Shown here one piece after another: positions 40,370 through 51,803 of a DNA stretch of 64,000 nt. Source of the stretch: Symbiodinium natans (Eukaryota > Sar > Dinophyceae > Suessiales > Symbiodiniaceae); NCBI GenBank assembly GCA_905221605.1, contig CAJNDS010002168.1:276233-340232 (forward strand), read 5' to 3'. The notes under the pieces were generated by a model that had not been told where the DNA came from, searched no databases, and worked only from the letters and a program-made list of their open reading frames with translations. A program made the translations under genes and the position numbers. Each line of letters begins with the position of its first letter. The stretch's first letter is position 1.

Positions 40370-42872
40370 CTACTGGAGACCCTGCGCCAGAGCCCGCGGG
40401 GGCAGGAGACCCCCGCTCCTCTCACCCCCCTGGGGAAGTGAGCAGAGACCCAGCCCAGGAGCCGCGGGGCAGGAACCCCCGCTCCCTCTCCCCCACTCTA
40501 CGTGAAGAAGCAGGCGCGCGTCACAGCCGATGAAGGCAAGTGGAGTGGAGGCCAAAGGGTGGATCATGGCTCTGTCAGGCAAGCGGCAGCAGTGCTGGCG
40601 GTTTCTGCCGGGCAGTCGCCGGAGAACGGCGCGGGCGTTCTCACGTTGCAGGCAAATGCTCAGGGCTTGTTGCATTCGCTCGGCGACAACAGCCGCTGGC
40701 TCACCGGAGCGGATGGCGACAAGGGGTGCGATGCTGCGCAGAGTGCTGATGAATGTAGGGCCAAGGCCACCCCCACAAGCCTCGAGAATGAGGGGCATAA
40801 ACTGGATGCCTTGCTCACGGCATTGGTCTTCGGTGGCCTGATGGGAGCGTTTCTTGGAGCCGGGCGGCCACCATCAGCAGCAACAGCCGGGACGCAGCCT
40901 GAGCGCATGCCACTTGTGACAGCAAGATCAAGGGCGGCCGGGCCCCGCAGTTTCCAAGCCGGAAGGTAGATGTCAGCAGGCCGGCGGCCAGAGGGTCCAG
41001 AGCCTCCTGCCTCGCAGGCCCCACGGTCTTCTGGGCGAGAGGGGAGGAGGCCAGGCCTTTCAAGCTCAGGGGCCAGACCAGCCGCTTCACAACGAGTTGC
41101 AGGAAGGTTGCGTAGCCGGTTGTGCCTCTTCACTCGGTCCCCGCCGCAAGGGCAAGCCCTGGCGTGGTCCCCGTAGCGGTCCGCAAGCCCATCGCACAAG
41201 GGGCAGTGCCATCATGAGATGCAATGGGCAGGCGGAGCCGCATACGGAGCAACACGCTACGATGCGGAGTCCCAAGGCTTCGGCGGGGTTGCAGGGAGGC
41301 GGCGTCAAGGGCCTGGGACAACTCTTGCTGGCGTTCGGTGCCAGCGTAGGGTTTGGCTGAAGGCGCCTGAGCTTGGAAGGCAGCAGCCGCTCGGGCAGTA
41401 AAGGAAAAGCCAGTCCTGTAGTCACGGTCCAGCGCACGGCACGTGGGTTCACAGGCAGCAACTGAAGCCAGGTAAGAGGCAGTGGCATGGCGGGCGCTGC
41501 TGCGAAGGCCCAGCCCTCCGTTCTTAACACCAACAGGCCTGCTGCCAAGCGCGCTCGGTAAGGGTGAGACCCCCAAACTGTTCCAGGCACTCTCTGACAT
41601 TGTTGTCGAAGGCGTGCAGGGCATCAGCATGCATGGAGGGAAGCGTCGCCCGAGCTGCATAAGCCAGCTTGCAGAAGGAGGCCGTGTTGCGGAGCAGCAG
41701 GAGGGCCGTCTGTGGGTCAGGGAGGTCCGCTAGGGCAGCAAGGCAGACAGAAGACTTCTCCACCTTGTCCGTAGTAGTGAACCCGTTACAGTGAGAAGGT
41801 GTCCCGATATGGCAGCCCCCAACAAGTCGAAGTTGCCAAGGTCGCGTACCAAGAAGCCTGCGGGGAAGCGGGCGGAGTCGACGTAGGAAAAAGGCCCAGC
41901 AGCATGCACTAGCTCGCACTTGGACGGCTGCACTACCAACCCCAAAGCGGCGGCGGCAGTAGTGAGGGCCTGCAAGGCTCGAAGGACGTGGTCCTCCCGA
42001 CCCGCCAGAACCACGTCATCGAGGTACGCGAAGCAGAGGTCCAAGGGAGCGGCTGCTTTGGCGGCTTCCAGCGCGGGCTGGAGAGCGAGCGCAAAAAGCA
42101 AAGGCCCCAGTGGGTCCCCCTGCTGAACTCCTGCGGTGGAAAGGATGGTGTGGTCTCCGTAGCGCAGAACTCCGGCGCGGCCGTAACACCAGTCCGCCCA
42201 GGGAGCGAGCTGTGGCAGGTGATGTCGGACCTCGCGGAGCACTGCCGCCCGTTGCACGGTATTGAACGCATTGGAGAAGTCGACTTTCACGAGCACCTTG
42301 TCCCCTTCTGCATCATTGCGTTCAGCACCCTGTCGGGCGGTGTGAACGGCAGCTTCGGCCCCACACTTCACACCGACCCCCACTTGAAGGGGAAACAAGC
42401 AGTCACGAGCCTCTTCTCGCACGCTGCGGCACATAAGTTTCCCCACGAGGCGGCGAAGTGTCTCCCCGGCAGCAATGGGGCGGACACCCCCGTGCTTTTT
42501 GGGCAAAGCGTGAAGGGCGGCTCCAGCAATGTGTGGAGCAATGATGGCAGGGGCCTCGCCGCGGGCAAGCACTTGGCACACAGCCGTCAAGTGGGCAGAG
42601 ACCTCATCTGAATGGGCTGACTGCAAAGCCTCACGGACGTGGTCAGTACGAAGTCCAGACGGCCCCGGGCCTCCTAGGGCCCGCCGTCTTTTTCTGGGCT
42701 CTGAATGTCTGCGGGCAAGACTGCGCCTGGCGGGGTAGGAATAAGAAGGGGGGATCGGGGATACCCAGCTTGGGTGCCACACTCGGCATCTCGGAGCTGC
42801 AGGCCCCACGGCTCCCACAGGGGCTCTTTCTGTTTGCACAGCTTGCGTTTTGGGGATTAGGGTTGTACACAT
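40370..42872 (-). mobile_element. 5'-truncated LINE-type retrotransposon with restriction-like endonuclease, frameshifted
   Basis: Minus-strand order: reverse transcriptase (42872-41730), RT thumb and connection in a shifted frame (about 41780-41520 and 41560-41300), a CPCGG..KRHN zinc knuckle and an RRPAD...ALDLAVTSG endonuclease-like core (41199-40800), and a C-terminal piece with a CGGGLGP turn ending near 40590. At least three frame changes are needed to read through. There is no ORF1 or 5' end: similarity starts abruptly at a GPGPSGLRTDHV run. That suits 5' truncation on insertion of a non-LTR element whose endonuclease lies after the RT. It is not active as it stands. Confidence 0.75.
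41730..42872 (-). CDS. Reverse transcriptase domain of the LINE (remnant)
   Basis: 380 open codons. Motifs in order (residues counted from the frame start at 42872): ALPKKHGGVRPIA at 122-134, VLVKVDFSNAFN with the first catalytic Asp at 198, AGVQQGDPLGPLLF at 247-260, and FAYLDDVVLAG at 281-291 carrying the second and third Asp (285, 286). All catalytic residues are intact. The first 60 residues are not family-like and the reading start is arbitrary. The frame ends at a stop inside the thumb, after which the protein continues in other frames. Confidence 0.8.
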   Translation of the reverse strand: MCTTLIPKTQAVQTERAPVGAVGPAAPRCRVWHPSWVSPIPPSYSYPARRSLARRHSEPRKRRRALGGPGPSGLRTDHVREALQSAHSDEVSAHLTAVCQVLARGEAPAIIAPHIAGAALHALPKKHGGVRPIAAGETLRRLVGKLMCRSVREEARDCLFPLQVGVGVKCGAEAAVHTARQGAERNDAEGDKVLVKVDFSNAFNTVQRAAVLREVRHHLPQLAPWADWCYGRAGVLRYGDHTILSTAGVQQGDPLGPLLFALALQPALEAAKAAAPLDLCFAYLDDVVLAGREDHVLRALQALTTAAAALGLVVQPSKCELVHAAGPFSYVDSARFPAGFLVRDLGNFDLLGAAISGHLLTVTGSLLRTRWRSLLSALLP

Positions 42873-43409
42873 GGGGATTTCCGAAATTAGGGGAACCTCA
42901 TGGGAGTCCTCATTAAAAGGGAATCCTACTATTTGGGGATCTGTGTTGGGTCCCCCCGATTTTCGTTTAAAATCCCCTAGTAAAGTTAAGGGTTAAGGGT
43001 TTAGAGCTTTAGGACTCTAGGGCTTCAGGGTTTTGGGGGTTTGGGGGCGTTAGGCTTTAGGGCTTGACCTGTAAAAATATTTATATGTAGGGTCCCTTAT
43101 AAACCCAAATAAGGAAAATATAAAATGTCCCAAAGGCCAACCTAGACAAACCTAAACACCGCTATATCGTAGTGTCTGACTTGCGGAATCCGTTGACAAT
43201 CGCTGAGATGTCATCTGACCTGCTACGTAGGCCACAGAGAAACCCATCTTTTTTAACCCTAAACCCCAAACCCCAAACCCTAAACCCTGAACCCCAAACC
43301 CCAAACCCTAAACCCTGAACCCTCAACCCTATACCCTAAACCCTAAACCCCAAACCCTAAACCCTAAACCCTAAACCCTGAACCCTGAACCTTGACCCCT
43401 AAACCCTGA
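42873..43409. other. Dispersed repeat and decayed CCCTAAA arrays
   Basis: 42873-42970 (ATTTCCGAAATTAGGGGAACC...) is about 75% similar by eye to 63293-63400, which is nested in an introner, so it is a dispersed element (family G). 43255-43410 is a C-rich array with CCCCAAA and CCCTGAA variants. Confidence 0.6.
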
Positions 43410-45405
43410 GAAGGCCCGAGATCCCCACGCGCGAGGGTGGCGGCGAGCCCCTCCAGTGTGCCCCGGAGCGTGCAGAGCAAGCGGACGCCGGCTTCGCGGC
43501 CTGGGGTTTAGGGTTTAGGGTTTAGGGTTTAGGGTTTAGGGTTTAGGGTTTAGGGTTTAGGGTTTAGGGTTTAGGGTTTGGGGTTTGGGGTTTGGGGTTT
43601 GGGGTTTGGGGTTTACGGTTTAGGGTTTAGGGTTTAGGGTGTAGGGTGTAGGGTTTTAGGGACACACACACACACACACACACACCCACGCACGCACAGC
43701 TTAGCTTAAAGCTAAGGACCCCCTTTATCGGACCACTTGAGGTTGACTTTCAATTCATTATTGGTGGTTCTTGAAGCAGATATTTCCATCACAAGGGCTC
43801 TCAAGCCTTAAACCCTAAACCCTAAACCCTAAACCCTAAATAAACCCTAAACCCTAAACCCTAAACCCTAAACCCTAAACCCCCGCTCTCGAATCTACAG
43901 ATCAGGCGCACAGCTGGGCGCATCGAAGGGCGACCACCGCCTCGACAAACTCAGCGACGATGACCTCGAAGGGTGCTTCCTAAACCCTGCTGAATTTAGG
44001 GTTTAGGGTTTAGGGTTTAGGGTTTAGGGTTTAGGGTTTAGGGTTTAGGGTTTAGGGTTTAGGGTTTAGGGATTAGGGTTTAGGGTTTAGGGTTTAGGGT
44101 TTAGGGTTTAGGGTCTAGGGTTTCGGTTGAGGGTTTAGGGTTTAGGGTTTAGGATTTGAGGCTAAGGCCTTGGGTGTGGGTCTGCATCCCAGTGGGCCAA
44201 TGCCATATCGTGTAAATGGAAACAAATAACCCAGGGTCAACCGCACACTACGTCCTCCCAGGTAGTCCTCCCAGGTAGCCTGCCATGCCGGAGTTACCTG
44301 CATGGCGCTCACGCCTTCAACATCAGCAAGGGACCTGAACCCGAAAACTCTCAGAAGTCGAATAAACCCCAAACCCAACACCCTGAACCCTTAAACCCTA
44401 AACCCGAAACCCTAAACCCTGAACCCTAAGCTCGAAACCCTAAACCCTGAACCCTAAACTCGAAACCCGAAACCCGAAACCCCCAAACCCCTCTGCCTCC
44501 GGACTTTGTTCTGCGATGGTCCGGTCGACGACCTCCACCTTCTTTGGGTTTTCGCTTCAAGGCTGGTACTGTCATAAGGGTACATGAAGGATTCTTGTAG
44601 GGATCCACACCCCACAACAAAAACAACCTCCCTAAACCCTAAACCCGATAAACCCTAAACCGGAAGCCCTGATCCCAGTCACTTGAATCACCAAGGAATA
44701 AACAGGTTCTACTTTCTTTCTCCCAAAAAGATACGGAAACGCATTTAAAGTTTAAAGCTCATCTCTTTGCTATGTAACCTAAACCCTAAACCCCAAACCC
44801 TAAACCCCTGAAACCTGAAACCCTAAGCCCCTCAACCCTAAACCCTAAACCCTAAACCCCAAACCCTAAACCCTAAACCCTAAACCCTCAACTAAGGTAA
44901 GGCACCGGATCGGCAGAGGCGTCAGGGACACCGCAGCGGACGCCGTCGAAATCCTCCGGGTGCAGCTCCTGGTGGAAGTCGAGGACGACCACCTCGTGGG
45001 GTTTAGGGTTTAGGGTTTAGGGTTTAGGGTTTAGGGTTTAGGGTTTAGGGTTTAGGGTTTAGGGTTTAGGGTTTAGGGTTTAGGGTTTAGGGTTTAGGGC
45101 TTAGGGTTTAGGGTTTAGGGTTTAGGGTTTAGGGTTTAGGGTTTAGGGTTTAGGGTTTAGGGTTTAGGGTTTAGGGTTTAGGGTTTAGGGTTTAGGGTTT
45201 AGGGTTTGGAGGGGGAGGAGGGGCAGGAGTTGGAGGAGGGTGAGGAGGCGGTTTAGGTTTGGATGCTTTCGGTTTTGGGGGGCCTGGTGCATCTGAGAAG
45301 AGCTGGCCGCGGCATCTCTGAGCAAAGTTGTCTTCCCGGATGTCGCGGTACCCAGCAGCACAACGGACCCCTCCATCAGCCGCGGGCCGAGCGCGCGGCT
45401 GAGCC
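43410..45405 (-). CDS. P-loop NTPase-like gene, at least four small exons between telomere arrays
   Basis: Exon-like segments on the minus strand: about 45405-45290, after a CCAG|GG acceptor, encodes VVLLGTATSGKTTLL, a clear Walker A (GTATSGKT). About 44995-44900 encodes HEVVVLDFHQEL, a plausible Walker B. About 43985-43895 (EVIVAEFVEAVVALR) and about 43502-43410 (LLCTLRGTLEGLAAT) are further natural segments. Each is about 90-115 nt and separated from the next by TTTAGGG/CCCTAAA arrays, as in the fully assembled neighbours. I did not prove the joins by phase, and the exon order is assumed from position. Function beyond nucleotide binding is unknown. It may be a kinase-like or AAA-type protein. 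Confidence 0.45.
43503..43660. repeat. TTTAGGG array with TTTGGGG and TGTAGGG blocks
   Basis: About ten TTTAGGG, five or six TTTGGGG, three TTTAGGG and two TGTAGGG units, then a CA microsatellite at 43663-43684. Confidence 0.93.
43806..44155. repeat. CCCTAAA and TTTAGGG arrays flanking a possible exon
   Basis: C-rich 43806-43882 and G-rich 43995-44155 flank the 90-bp coding-like piece of the P-loop gene in inverted orientation. Confidence 0.9.
44998..45208. repeat. TTTAGGG array, about 30 units, nearly perfect
   Basis: The longest perfect G-rich run of this part, with a single TTAGGGC unit near the middle. It lies between the Walker A and Walker B exons of the P-loop gene. Confidence 0.97.
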
Positions 45406-46379
45406 CTGGCTGGACTTCTTCAAGTCTTAGGGCTGAAGATTTGGGGGCTTAGGTCTTAGGATTTTGGGTTTAGGGTTTGGGGTCTCAGGGTCTTAGGGGT
45501 TAGGATTTTGGGCTCATCGGATTTGGGGTTCAGGAACGTTTAGGGCTCAGGGATCAAATTTTTTCAGGGTTTGGGATTTCAATAGGCTGTGGGGCATCAG
45601 TGCTCATGTACGTAAAGCCCCCAAGCCAGCCCCTGCCTTATGCCGTACTTGAATTATAGGGCCCTTAAGGCAGGGGGGTTCACGGGGGGTTTGTAACCCA
45701 AGCTCCCCGACTACTCCCACTACTCCCTCAGGCTCCCTAAGCTTCCCTAAGGTTCCCTAGGTACCTACCCCCCTATGAACCCCCCTCCCTTAAGGACCCT
45801 ATCATTGATTTTTCATGGGCACTCAGTAATTAGGGTGGGAAGTATCCTGAGGTTGGCTACCTGACTCACAACCCCACTTTGCAGGTAGACATCCTACACT
45901 CCTGAACCCTCACCGACTGCCCCTGTCTTCCTGAAAGTGACCAACTACGACACGTTGAACGTAAACTGTTTATTTGCAGGAGAGATGAGATGAAAAGTGA
46001 ACCGTGTTGCTTCTAAAGTCTGATTAGAACCGCACGGCACGCATCTGCACAACGAATGCAAAGTAAGATGTTGATCCATTTAACAGTTAACCCGGCGGGT
46101 AGTTAGCATGGCACGATTTCCTTTGCCTTTCTGCACATCATCTACATGCAGAATGCCACCTTGCTTTTGAGAAGCAGTTTAATAATCACGGACGGCAGGA
46201 ACAAACATGCCCACATTGGTATCATACTCAAAGAACACATCACCTTGCTCAGCTTCATTTGTAAAATCGTCTGGCGCCAAAACACCACAGGAACGATCAC
46301 TGCACGCGCCAATCCCTCCTGCACTTTTACTGTTGAGTGGTTTGCCTGCTTGGAGTCATTGTTGCTAAAGCCCAAAACC
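45406..46379. other. Unassigned, with overlapping open frames at 46142-46385
   Basis: 45420-45590 is TTTAGGG-like decayed sequence. 45900-46379 has no arrays, and open frames overlap on both strands (minus 46142-46375, plus 46146-46385). A minus-strand reading with an acidic segment (NEAEQGDVFFEYDTNVG) also looks natural. I cannot choose and call no gene. Confidence 0.35.
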
Positions 46380-46800
46380 CTGTAGCCTAAACCTTAGACC
46401 TGGGGTGCGAGATCGACTCCCAAAAGGCCTGGAAGAAGTCGCGTGACGTGAAGGCACACAGCATCGAGGTCTGCCCCACGATAGAGGAAGCTCACGCGAT
46501 GCCGGGAGCCGGGTATGCGGAAGATGCCGGAACCTGTGTAAGGCTTGATGAGCGCGCATCACCTCAAACCCCAAACCTCACACCCCAAACCCCAAACCCT
46601 AAACCCCAGAAACGAAAAGTGTCCAACAACTCCGCGAACAACCTCAAGGGTTTAGGGTTTAGGATTTAGGGTTTAGGGTTTAGGGTTTAGGGTTTAGGGG
46701 TTTCGGGGGCCCAAGTCCGAAAGAGAGGTACCCGAAGCTGCAAGTCGGACTACCTACAGGCCAAGCTTGAGCAACTTCTGAGCACTGCCCTCCCTAAACC
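46380..46800 (+). CDS. Possible plus-strand exons, unrecognised
   Basis: About 46400-46560 is open with natural composition (CEIDSQKAWKKSRDVKAH, EVCPTIEEAHAMPG), and about 46715-46795, after a TTTAGGG array (46646-46700), encodes SDYLQAKLEQLLSTAL. The spacing and array between them match the exon and array-intron layout of the minus-strand genes, but on the other strand. No family recognised and no phase check made. Confidence 0.3.
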
Positions 46801-48460
46801 CCGAAACTACCCTAAGCCCCTCAACCCTAAACCCGAGGTTTGGGGATGTTGGTATTGCTTAATTTAGGGCTTGCGGGCTCAGGGCCGAATAGCATATCTA
46901 AATGCCGTGCACGCAAGGCCTCTGAATATGAGGGATCAGCAGAGCCCAATAGCGCTTTAAGGGGTGTACCTTCACTAGAAGGACCTTGACCAAACATCGT
47001 CTAAGAATATTTCTTCCTTGAGGAGTATTGGGCTCTCTAACAAGGCTTGTCGCTTTAAGGCACCGCGGGTTCTCTTGGGGTTTAGGGCTGAGGGAATGCC
47101 AAACGGCAGCGCTCCGCCAGCGAGTATGGGGGTTTACGATAAGGGACCCTTAATATAGACCGCACATAATGGGATCCCCGTATAATAAGGACCCTAATAG
47201 TTACCCCTAATATCCAAAACCCCCGTACGAGTCTGCAGACACAACCACCGCAAGACCGCCCGCCGACAACTCTCGTAGAGTCCCGACTCTTTCTTTACAA
47301 GCCAGCATATCTGTTGATGCAAGGTGATTATGGCATATATATATATATATCAAAAAGCCTTATGATGGTGCTTTTCTGGGAGCTTCGATCAAGTTCTGTT
47401 CTCTGCGTTCTCTGCAGCTATGTGCCAGCGCGTGCCGGCTCAAAAAATGACTTGAAGACGCAAGTGCTGTGAGCTGAAGACACTTTAGACAATCAGGACC
47501 CTTGGAACACCAGGTCACGTGGGGCACTGGGGGGGCCCTTGGGTTCACGTGGGTCACTTGGAACACGCGGGACACTTTGGGCACGTCGGGCAAGCGGAAC
47601 ACTTGAGACACTTCGGTCTACTTGAGACCCCAGTTGCTGAGTAGCCTGGGCCAAAAAAGGTTAACCTTTCAATTTCTGCCAGGATTTTATATATATATAC
47701 CCCAAAAGGTTACAGGTTGCCTACTAAGCTACTACTATTTGCTTAAGAACCCCGAAACCAAGAAACATATTCTTCCTCATTAATAAAGGGTGTTCTAGGG
47801 ATTATTGACTTTGATTCTTTTGGGGCTCTTAAGCAAATAGGAGGCTACTAAAAGACATGTTAAACACTTGGGACACTTGCGTCACTTGGAGTACTCAAGG
47901 TTGGCTTTGGCTGAGGGGGGAGGCCGGAGCCAGGAATCTGTGTGTGTAGGGTTCAGAGTTTAGGGTTTAGGGTTTTGGGATTAGGGATTCGGGTTTAGGG
48001 TTTCGGGCTTCGGGTGTAGGACTCCCTTGACCAGCGTATGCCAGAGCCAAGAAGCACTTCGGCACGTCAGCCCCAAGGAGCTTTTCCGACACATCCTGGC
48101 ATGGGGCGGACCATCTTCAACCCTTGGGGTTCAGAGGTTTAGGGGTTGAGGGTTTAGGGTTTTAGGGTTTAGGGCTTAGGGTTTAGGGTTTAGGGTTTAG
48201 GGTTTAGGGTTTAGGGTTTAGGGTTTAGGGTTTAGGGTTTAGGGTTTAGGCCTTGGGGCTCAAAATGCACCCTGAACCCAGAAGCCCTGTAACTCATCCT
48301 AAGTCGCTGGGACGCTGCGGGAGGCTGCGATAACTCAGGTGGAGTCACGTGATCATGATCCTGAAAGAACATGGCAACCCTAAACCCTAAACCCTAAACA
48401 ACTCTAAGCCGTAATTCCTAAACCGCACGAGCCAAGAGATGGGCCCACAGGGGCTTGGTG
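46801..48460. other. Mixed spacer with decayed inverted-repeat elements
   Basis: Contains an (AT)n tract (47331-47350), an ACTTGGGACACTT-type degenerate repeat (47510-47640 and 47860-47900), inverted sequences around 47690-47850 (AGTAGCCTGG..., GCTACTAAAAG), and TTTAGGG arrays at 47950-48010 and 48140-48250. A 90-bp plus-strand open piece at 48030-48125 (SPKELFRHILAWGG) may be an exon. Confidence 0.4.
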
Positions 48461-48558
48461 CTTGGTAGCCCAGTAACCATATTGTACTAAGAGTACCCTT
48501 TTGTGGTTTGGTTACCTTCTAAGGGAACCTTGAGCCACAAAAAGAGGGGCTACCAAGA
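48461..48558. mobile_element. Introner A copy, compact form
   Basis: Begins CTTGGTAGCCCAGTAACC and ends GGGGCTACCAAG, with an internal GGTTACC/AAGGGAACCTTGA pair. At about 98 bp it is the shortest intact copy. Flanking exons were not identified. Confidence 0.8.
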
Positions 48559-48579
48559 GGCGGCTTAGGGCGGGTTCAG

Positions 48580-49035
48580 GGTTTAGGGTTTAGGGTTTAG
48601 GGTTTAGGGTTTAGGGTTTAGGGTTTAGGGTTTAGGGTTTAGGGTTTAGGGTTTAGGGTTTAGGGTTTAGGGTTTAGGGTTTAGGGTTTAGGGCCAATGT
48701 GCAACCCAGCAGCTATCAGGTCGGCCGGTGTGAAGGTCGCTCCTGCTTCAGGCGGATTCAGGGCTTGGGGTTTAGGGTTTAGGGTTTAGGGTTTAGGGTT
48801 TAGGGTTTAGGGTTTAGGGTTTAGGGTTTAGGGTTTAGGGTTTAGGGTTTAGGGTTTAGGGTTAGGGTTCAGGGCTTAGGGCTCAGGGCTCAGGCCTCAG
48901 GCCTCAGGGCTCAGGGCTCAGGGCTTAGGGCTTAGGGCTTAGGGCTTAGGGCTTAGGGCTTAGGGCTTAGGGCTTAGGGCTTAGGGCTTAGGGTTTAGGG
49001 TTTAGGGTCTAGGGTTTAGTGTTTAGGGTTTAGTG
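48580..49035. repeat. TTTAGGG arrays with TTAGGGC variant block
   Basis: 48580-48692 (16 perfect units) and 48770-48862 (about 13 units), then TTCAGGG, GCTCAGG and about a dozen GCTTAGG units (48918-48990), then TTTAGGG again. A clear block amplification of a variant unit. Confidence 0.93.
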
Positions 49036-50030
49036 TGCGCGTCGGGTGTAGGTTTCAGCCTTCGGGTTTTAGGGGCTTCGGGTTGTTCAAGGTGCCAGGG
49101 CCCTCAGACATCAAGCCCCAAATCCCAGGCAGCCCGTCGAAAAACGCAAAAAACACCGAAACCCTTCCGGAACCTGAAACCTTAAACCCTTAAACCCTTA
49201 AACCCTTAAACCCTTAAACCCTCAAACACTTAAACCCTTAAACCCTGGGCCGAAACCCTAAACCCTATGCCCCCAAACCCTACACCTTACACCGCGGGAG
49301 AATCCTGGAAGCTCGCATCGCGGAAGCCAACCCGTGCAGAGTGCTGCCTGAAGTGCTTGGCCTGCCAGAAACCCTAAACCCGAAACCTTGAACCCCCAAA
49401 CCCCAAAACCCAAAGCCCAGAACCGTATACCCCAAACCCCAAACCCGAACCCTAACCCTAAACCCTCCTGAATTCCTAAAAACTTGAATTAAGTTACCAT
49501 CACACTTGGAGGTACATGGGTGCTTATACAGAGGGCTTAAGCAGGGTGAGCATCTGGTACTCATTGGGGTCCTATAAGGGGATCCTACTGGGGTCTATTT
49601 AGGGGTCCCCGATGTTCGTAAGCCCCCATCGTTGTAAAGGGTTATAACCTTTTAGCTTCTGGCTTTGAGACGTGATTCGGAAACCAACCCTGGTATGGGC
49701 CAACCCTAAACCTGCAAAACCACACAAACCTTCATGTACTGTTCTGGTCGGTATGACCAGTATGCCCTAAACCCCTAAACCCCAAATTAGAAACCGGAGT
49801 TCAAGGAGCAACTTGTCGCAAACTACCTTGAGTCGGAAACTACCGTCCGAACGCAACCCTAAACCCTAAACCCTCAACCCTCAACCCTAAACCCTAAACC
49901 CTCAACCCTCAACCCTAACCCCTACAGCTCCATTTACGGCTGCCTGTGGCCCCGAGTTCAGAACAACCCCCGTTTTTCTAGAGCTCTCCCCGGACGAACG
50001 TCCCTTGCTAGGGATTTCCTCTTGTATATC
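49036..50030. other. Decayed arrays and spacer
   Basis: CCCTTAAA octamers at 49178-49245, decayed CCCTAAA at 49370-49470 and 49855-49925, and a family F/G-like inverted element around 49500-49630. No exon supported. Confidence 0.5.
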
Positions 50031-50255
50031 TTGGTAGCCCAGTAACCTTCTTATGATAGGGGCACGGTTTAGGGTTTAGGGTTTAGGGTTTAGGGTTTTG
50101 GGTTTAGGGTTTAGGGTTTAGGGTTTAGGGTTCAGGGTTTAGGGTTTAGGGCTTAGGGTTCAGGGTTTAGGGTTTAGGGCTTAGGGTTTAGGGTTGGTTA
50201 CCTTATCATGGAAGCTTCAGCCCAAAAACGGGAAAGGGTACCACTGGGCTACCAA
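50031..50255. mobile_element. Introner A copy with TTTAGGG array inserted inside
   Basis: Left end TTGGTAGCCCAGTAACC at 50031, right end GGTACCACTGGGCTACCAA at about 50236-50254. The body is split by a G-rich array at 50067-50196, after which the element resumes exactly with GGTTGGTTACCTTATCA. Telomere repeats entered or grew inside an existing element. Confidence 0.85.
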
Positions 50256-51803
50256 TATGTAGAGTACTAAAGGCGCCGCCAATGCTTCAACACTTTGAGC
50301 CGCTGATTCTGCGAGAGGACACTTGCTTGCTGCTTCAGACAGCGGAGCGGCGGATTCCGTGGATTTAGGAACCAGCTCGGTTCATGCGCTTGGGACCGTG
50401 GAGGAAAAGTTCCCCGAACTGCGATAGATTGTGGGGGGGAGGGGGGGGGGGGGGGGGCTGCATCTCATTGATGACAGCCTTTTGAGTGTAGACCCTAAAC
50501 CCTAACCCCTAAACCCTAAACCCTAAACCCTAAACCCTAAACCCTAAGCCCTAAACCGGCCTCTTTGCAGAACAAGCCGTTGCACCTTTGCCCCGTGCAG
50601 GACTTCGGCGACGGCAGGGACGCTTCTGTCAGCAAAGAACTTTGCCGGGAGCCTGGAAAGCAAGCCTGTGTGCCAAGTGACTCTGCAGTTCGGGGCTTGG
50701 GGTTTCGGGTTTTCGGAATGTAGGGGTGGACCCTAAACCCTAAACCCTAAACCCGGTATTGGGGGCCCTCCCAGTGGGACAAACTCGACTAAGATCGACC
50801 AGGAACTGTCCAGTTCACACACGCAGCGCTGCACTTCGGGTTGGTGTGGCCGGCATTGTTCCTCCGCACCAGTTCTTGAGCGCTTAACCCTAAACCCTAA
50901 ACCCCCTAAATCCTAAACCCTAAACCCTAAACCCGGGTTCAGGGAGACCCAAACCCCAAAACCCAAAACGCAAAACCCAATACCCAAAACCCAAAACCCA
51001 AAGCCCTAAAACCCTAAACCCTCAAGTTCCGTTCAGGCCAAAGATAGTTGCGCACTCGGAGGGCATCTCGGGTTGTGGAGTTTAGGCGGTCTAGGAGTGC
51101 CTAGACCCAAGAGTAACCTAGGGATAAAAAGGGCGCCCTTTTTTGGTTTAAAGGGAAGTAAAAGGGAACCTGGTAAGCCCTAACAAAAAGAGGAATAGGG
51201 GCCTACTCTGGGTCCTAGCTACAGAAGTATCCATGCCTACCCCCGGCCTCCCATACAATCAATTAAGGCAACTCTTTATGGGATGGGGGGGGGGGGTGCA
51301 AAAAGATAGGTAGAATCAATCTTTAAGGGGGAGCGGGGGGGTGGGGGGAGGTGTGCCCCCCGCAGCCCATTAACTCATTAACTCATTGATTTTCATGCCA
51401 GTAGGGTCGGGCTCGCTTGTTGACCAACCAAACACTCGAGAAAAGAGAGCTAGCATTTGTGACGTAATTTCGGCTTCCGGAGTGCTATACTGAAGCAAAC
51501 CTTCGAATCGAAGGCCTAAGCGTTTCAGGATTTAGGGTTTATAGGGCTTAGGGCTGTGCTCACCCCGTGCCTCCGCCACCCTGCTCTCGAGCTCGCGCGT
51601 TCCACCTCGGCACACAAGAGCAGCCAACATGGTCCATGCAGGGGTTCTGTAGGCAGGTATACGCTATGAGGGGCCTCAAGAACAGCATGTCACAAAGATC
51701 CCACAAAGCAAAACACCCAAACACCTAAACACCTAAACACCTAAACACCTAAACACCTAAACACCTAAACACCTAAACCCTAAACCCTAAACCCTAAACC
51801 CTC
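50256..51803. other. Spacer with possible exon at 50565-50690
   Basis: Poly-G run at 50433-50457; C-rich arrays 50490-50556, 50725-50755 and 50885-50935; a CCCAAAA variant field 50945-51015; and an ACACCTAA octamer block 51715-51775 passing into CCCTAAA. About 50565-50690 reads on the plus strand as a Cys-containing natural segment (LHLCPVQDFGDGRD). 51180-51360 has G-runs and no exon. Confidence 0.4.
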
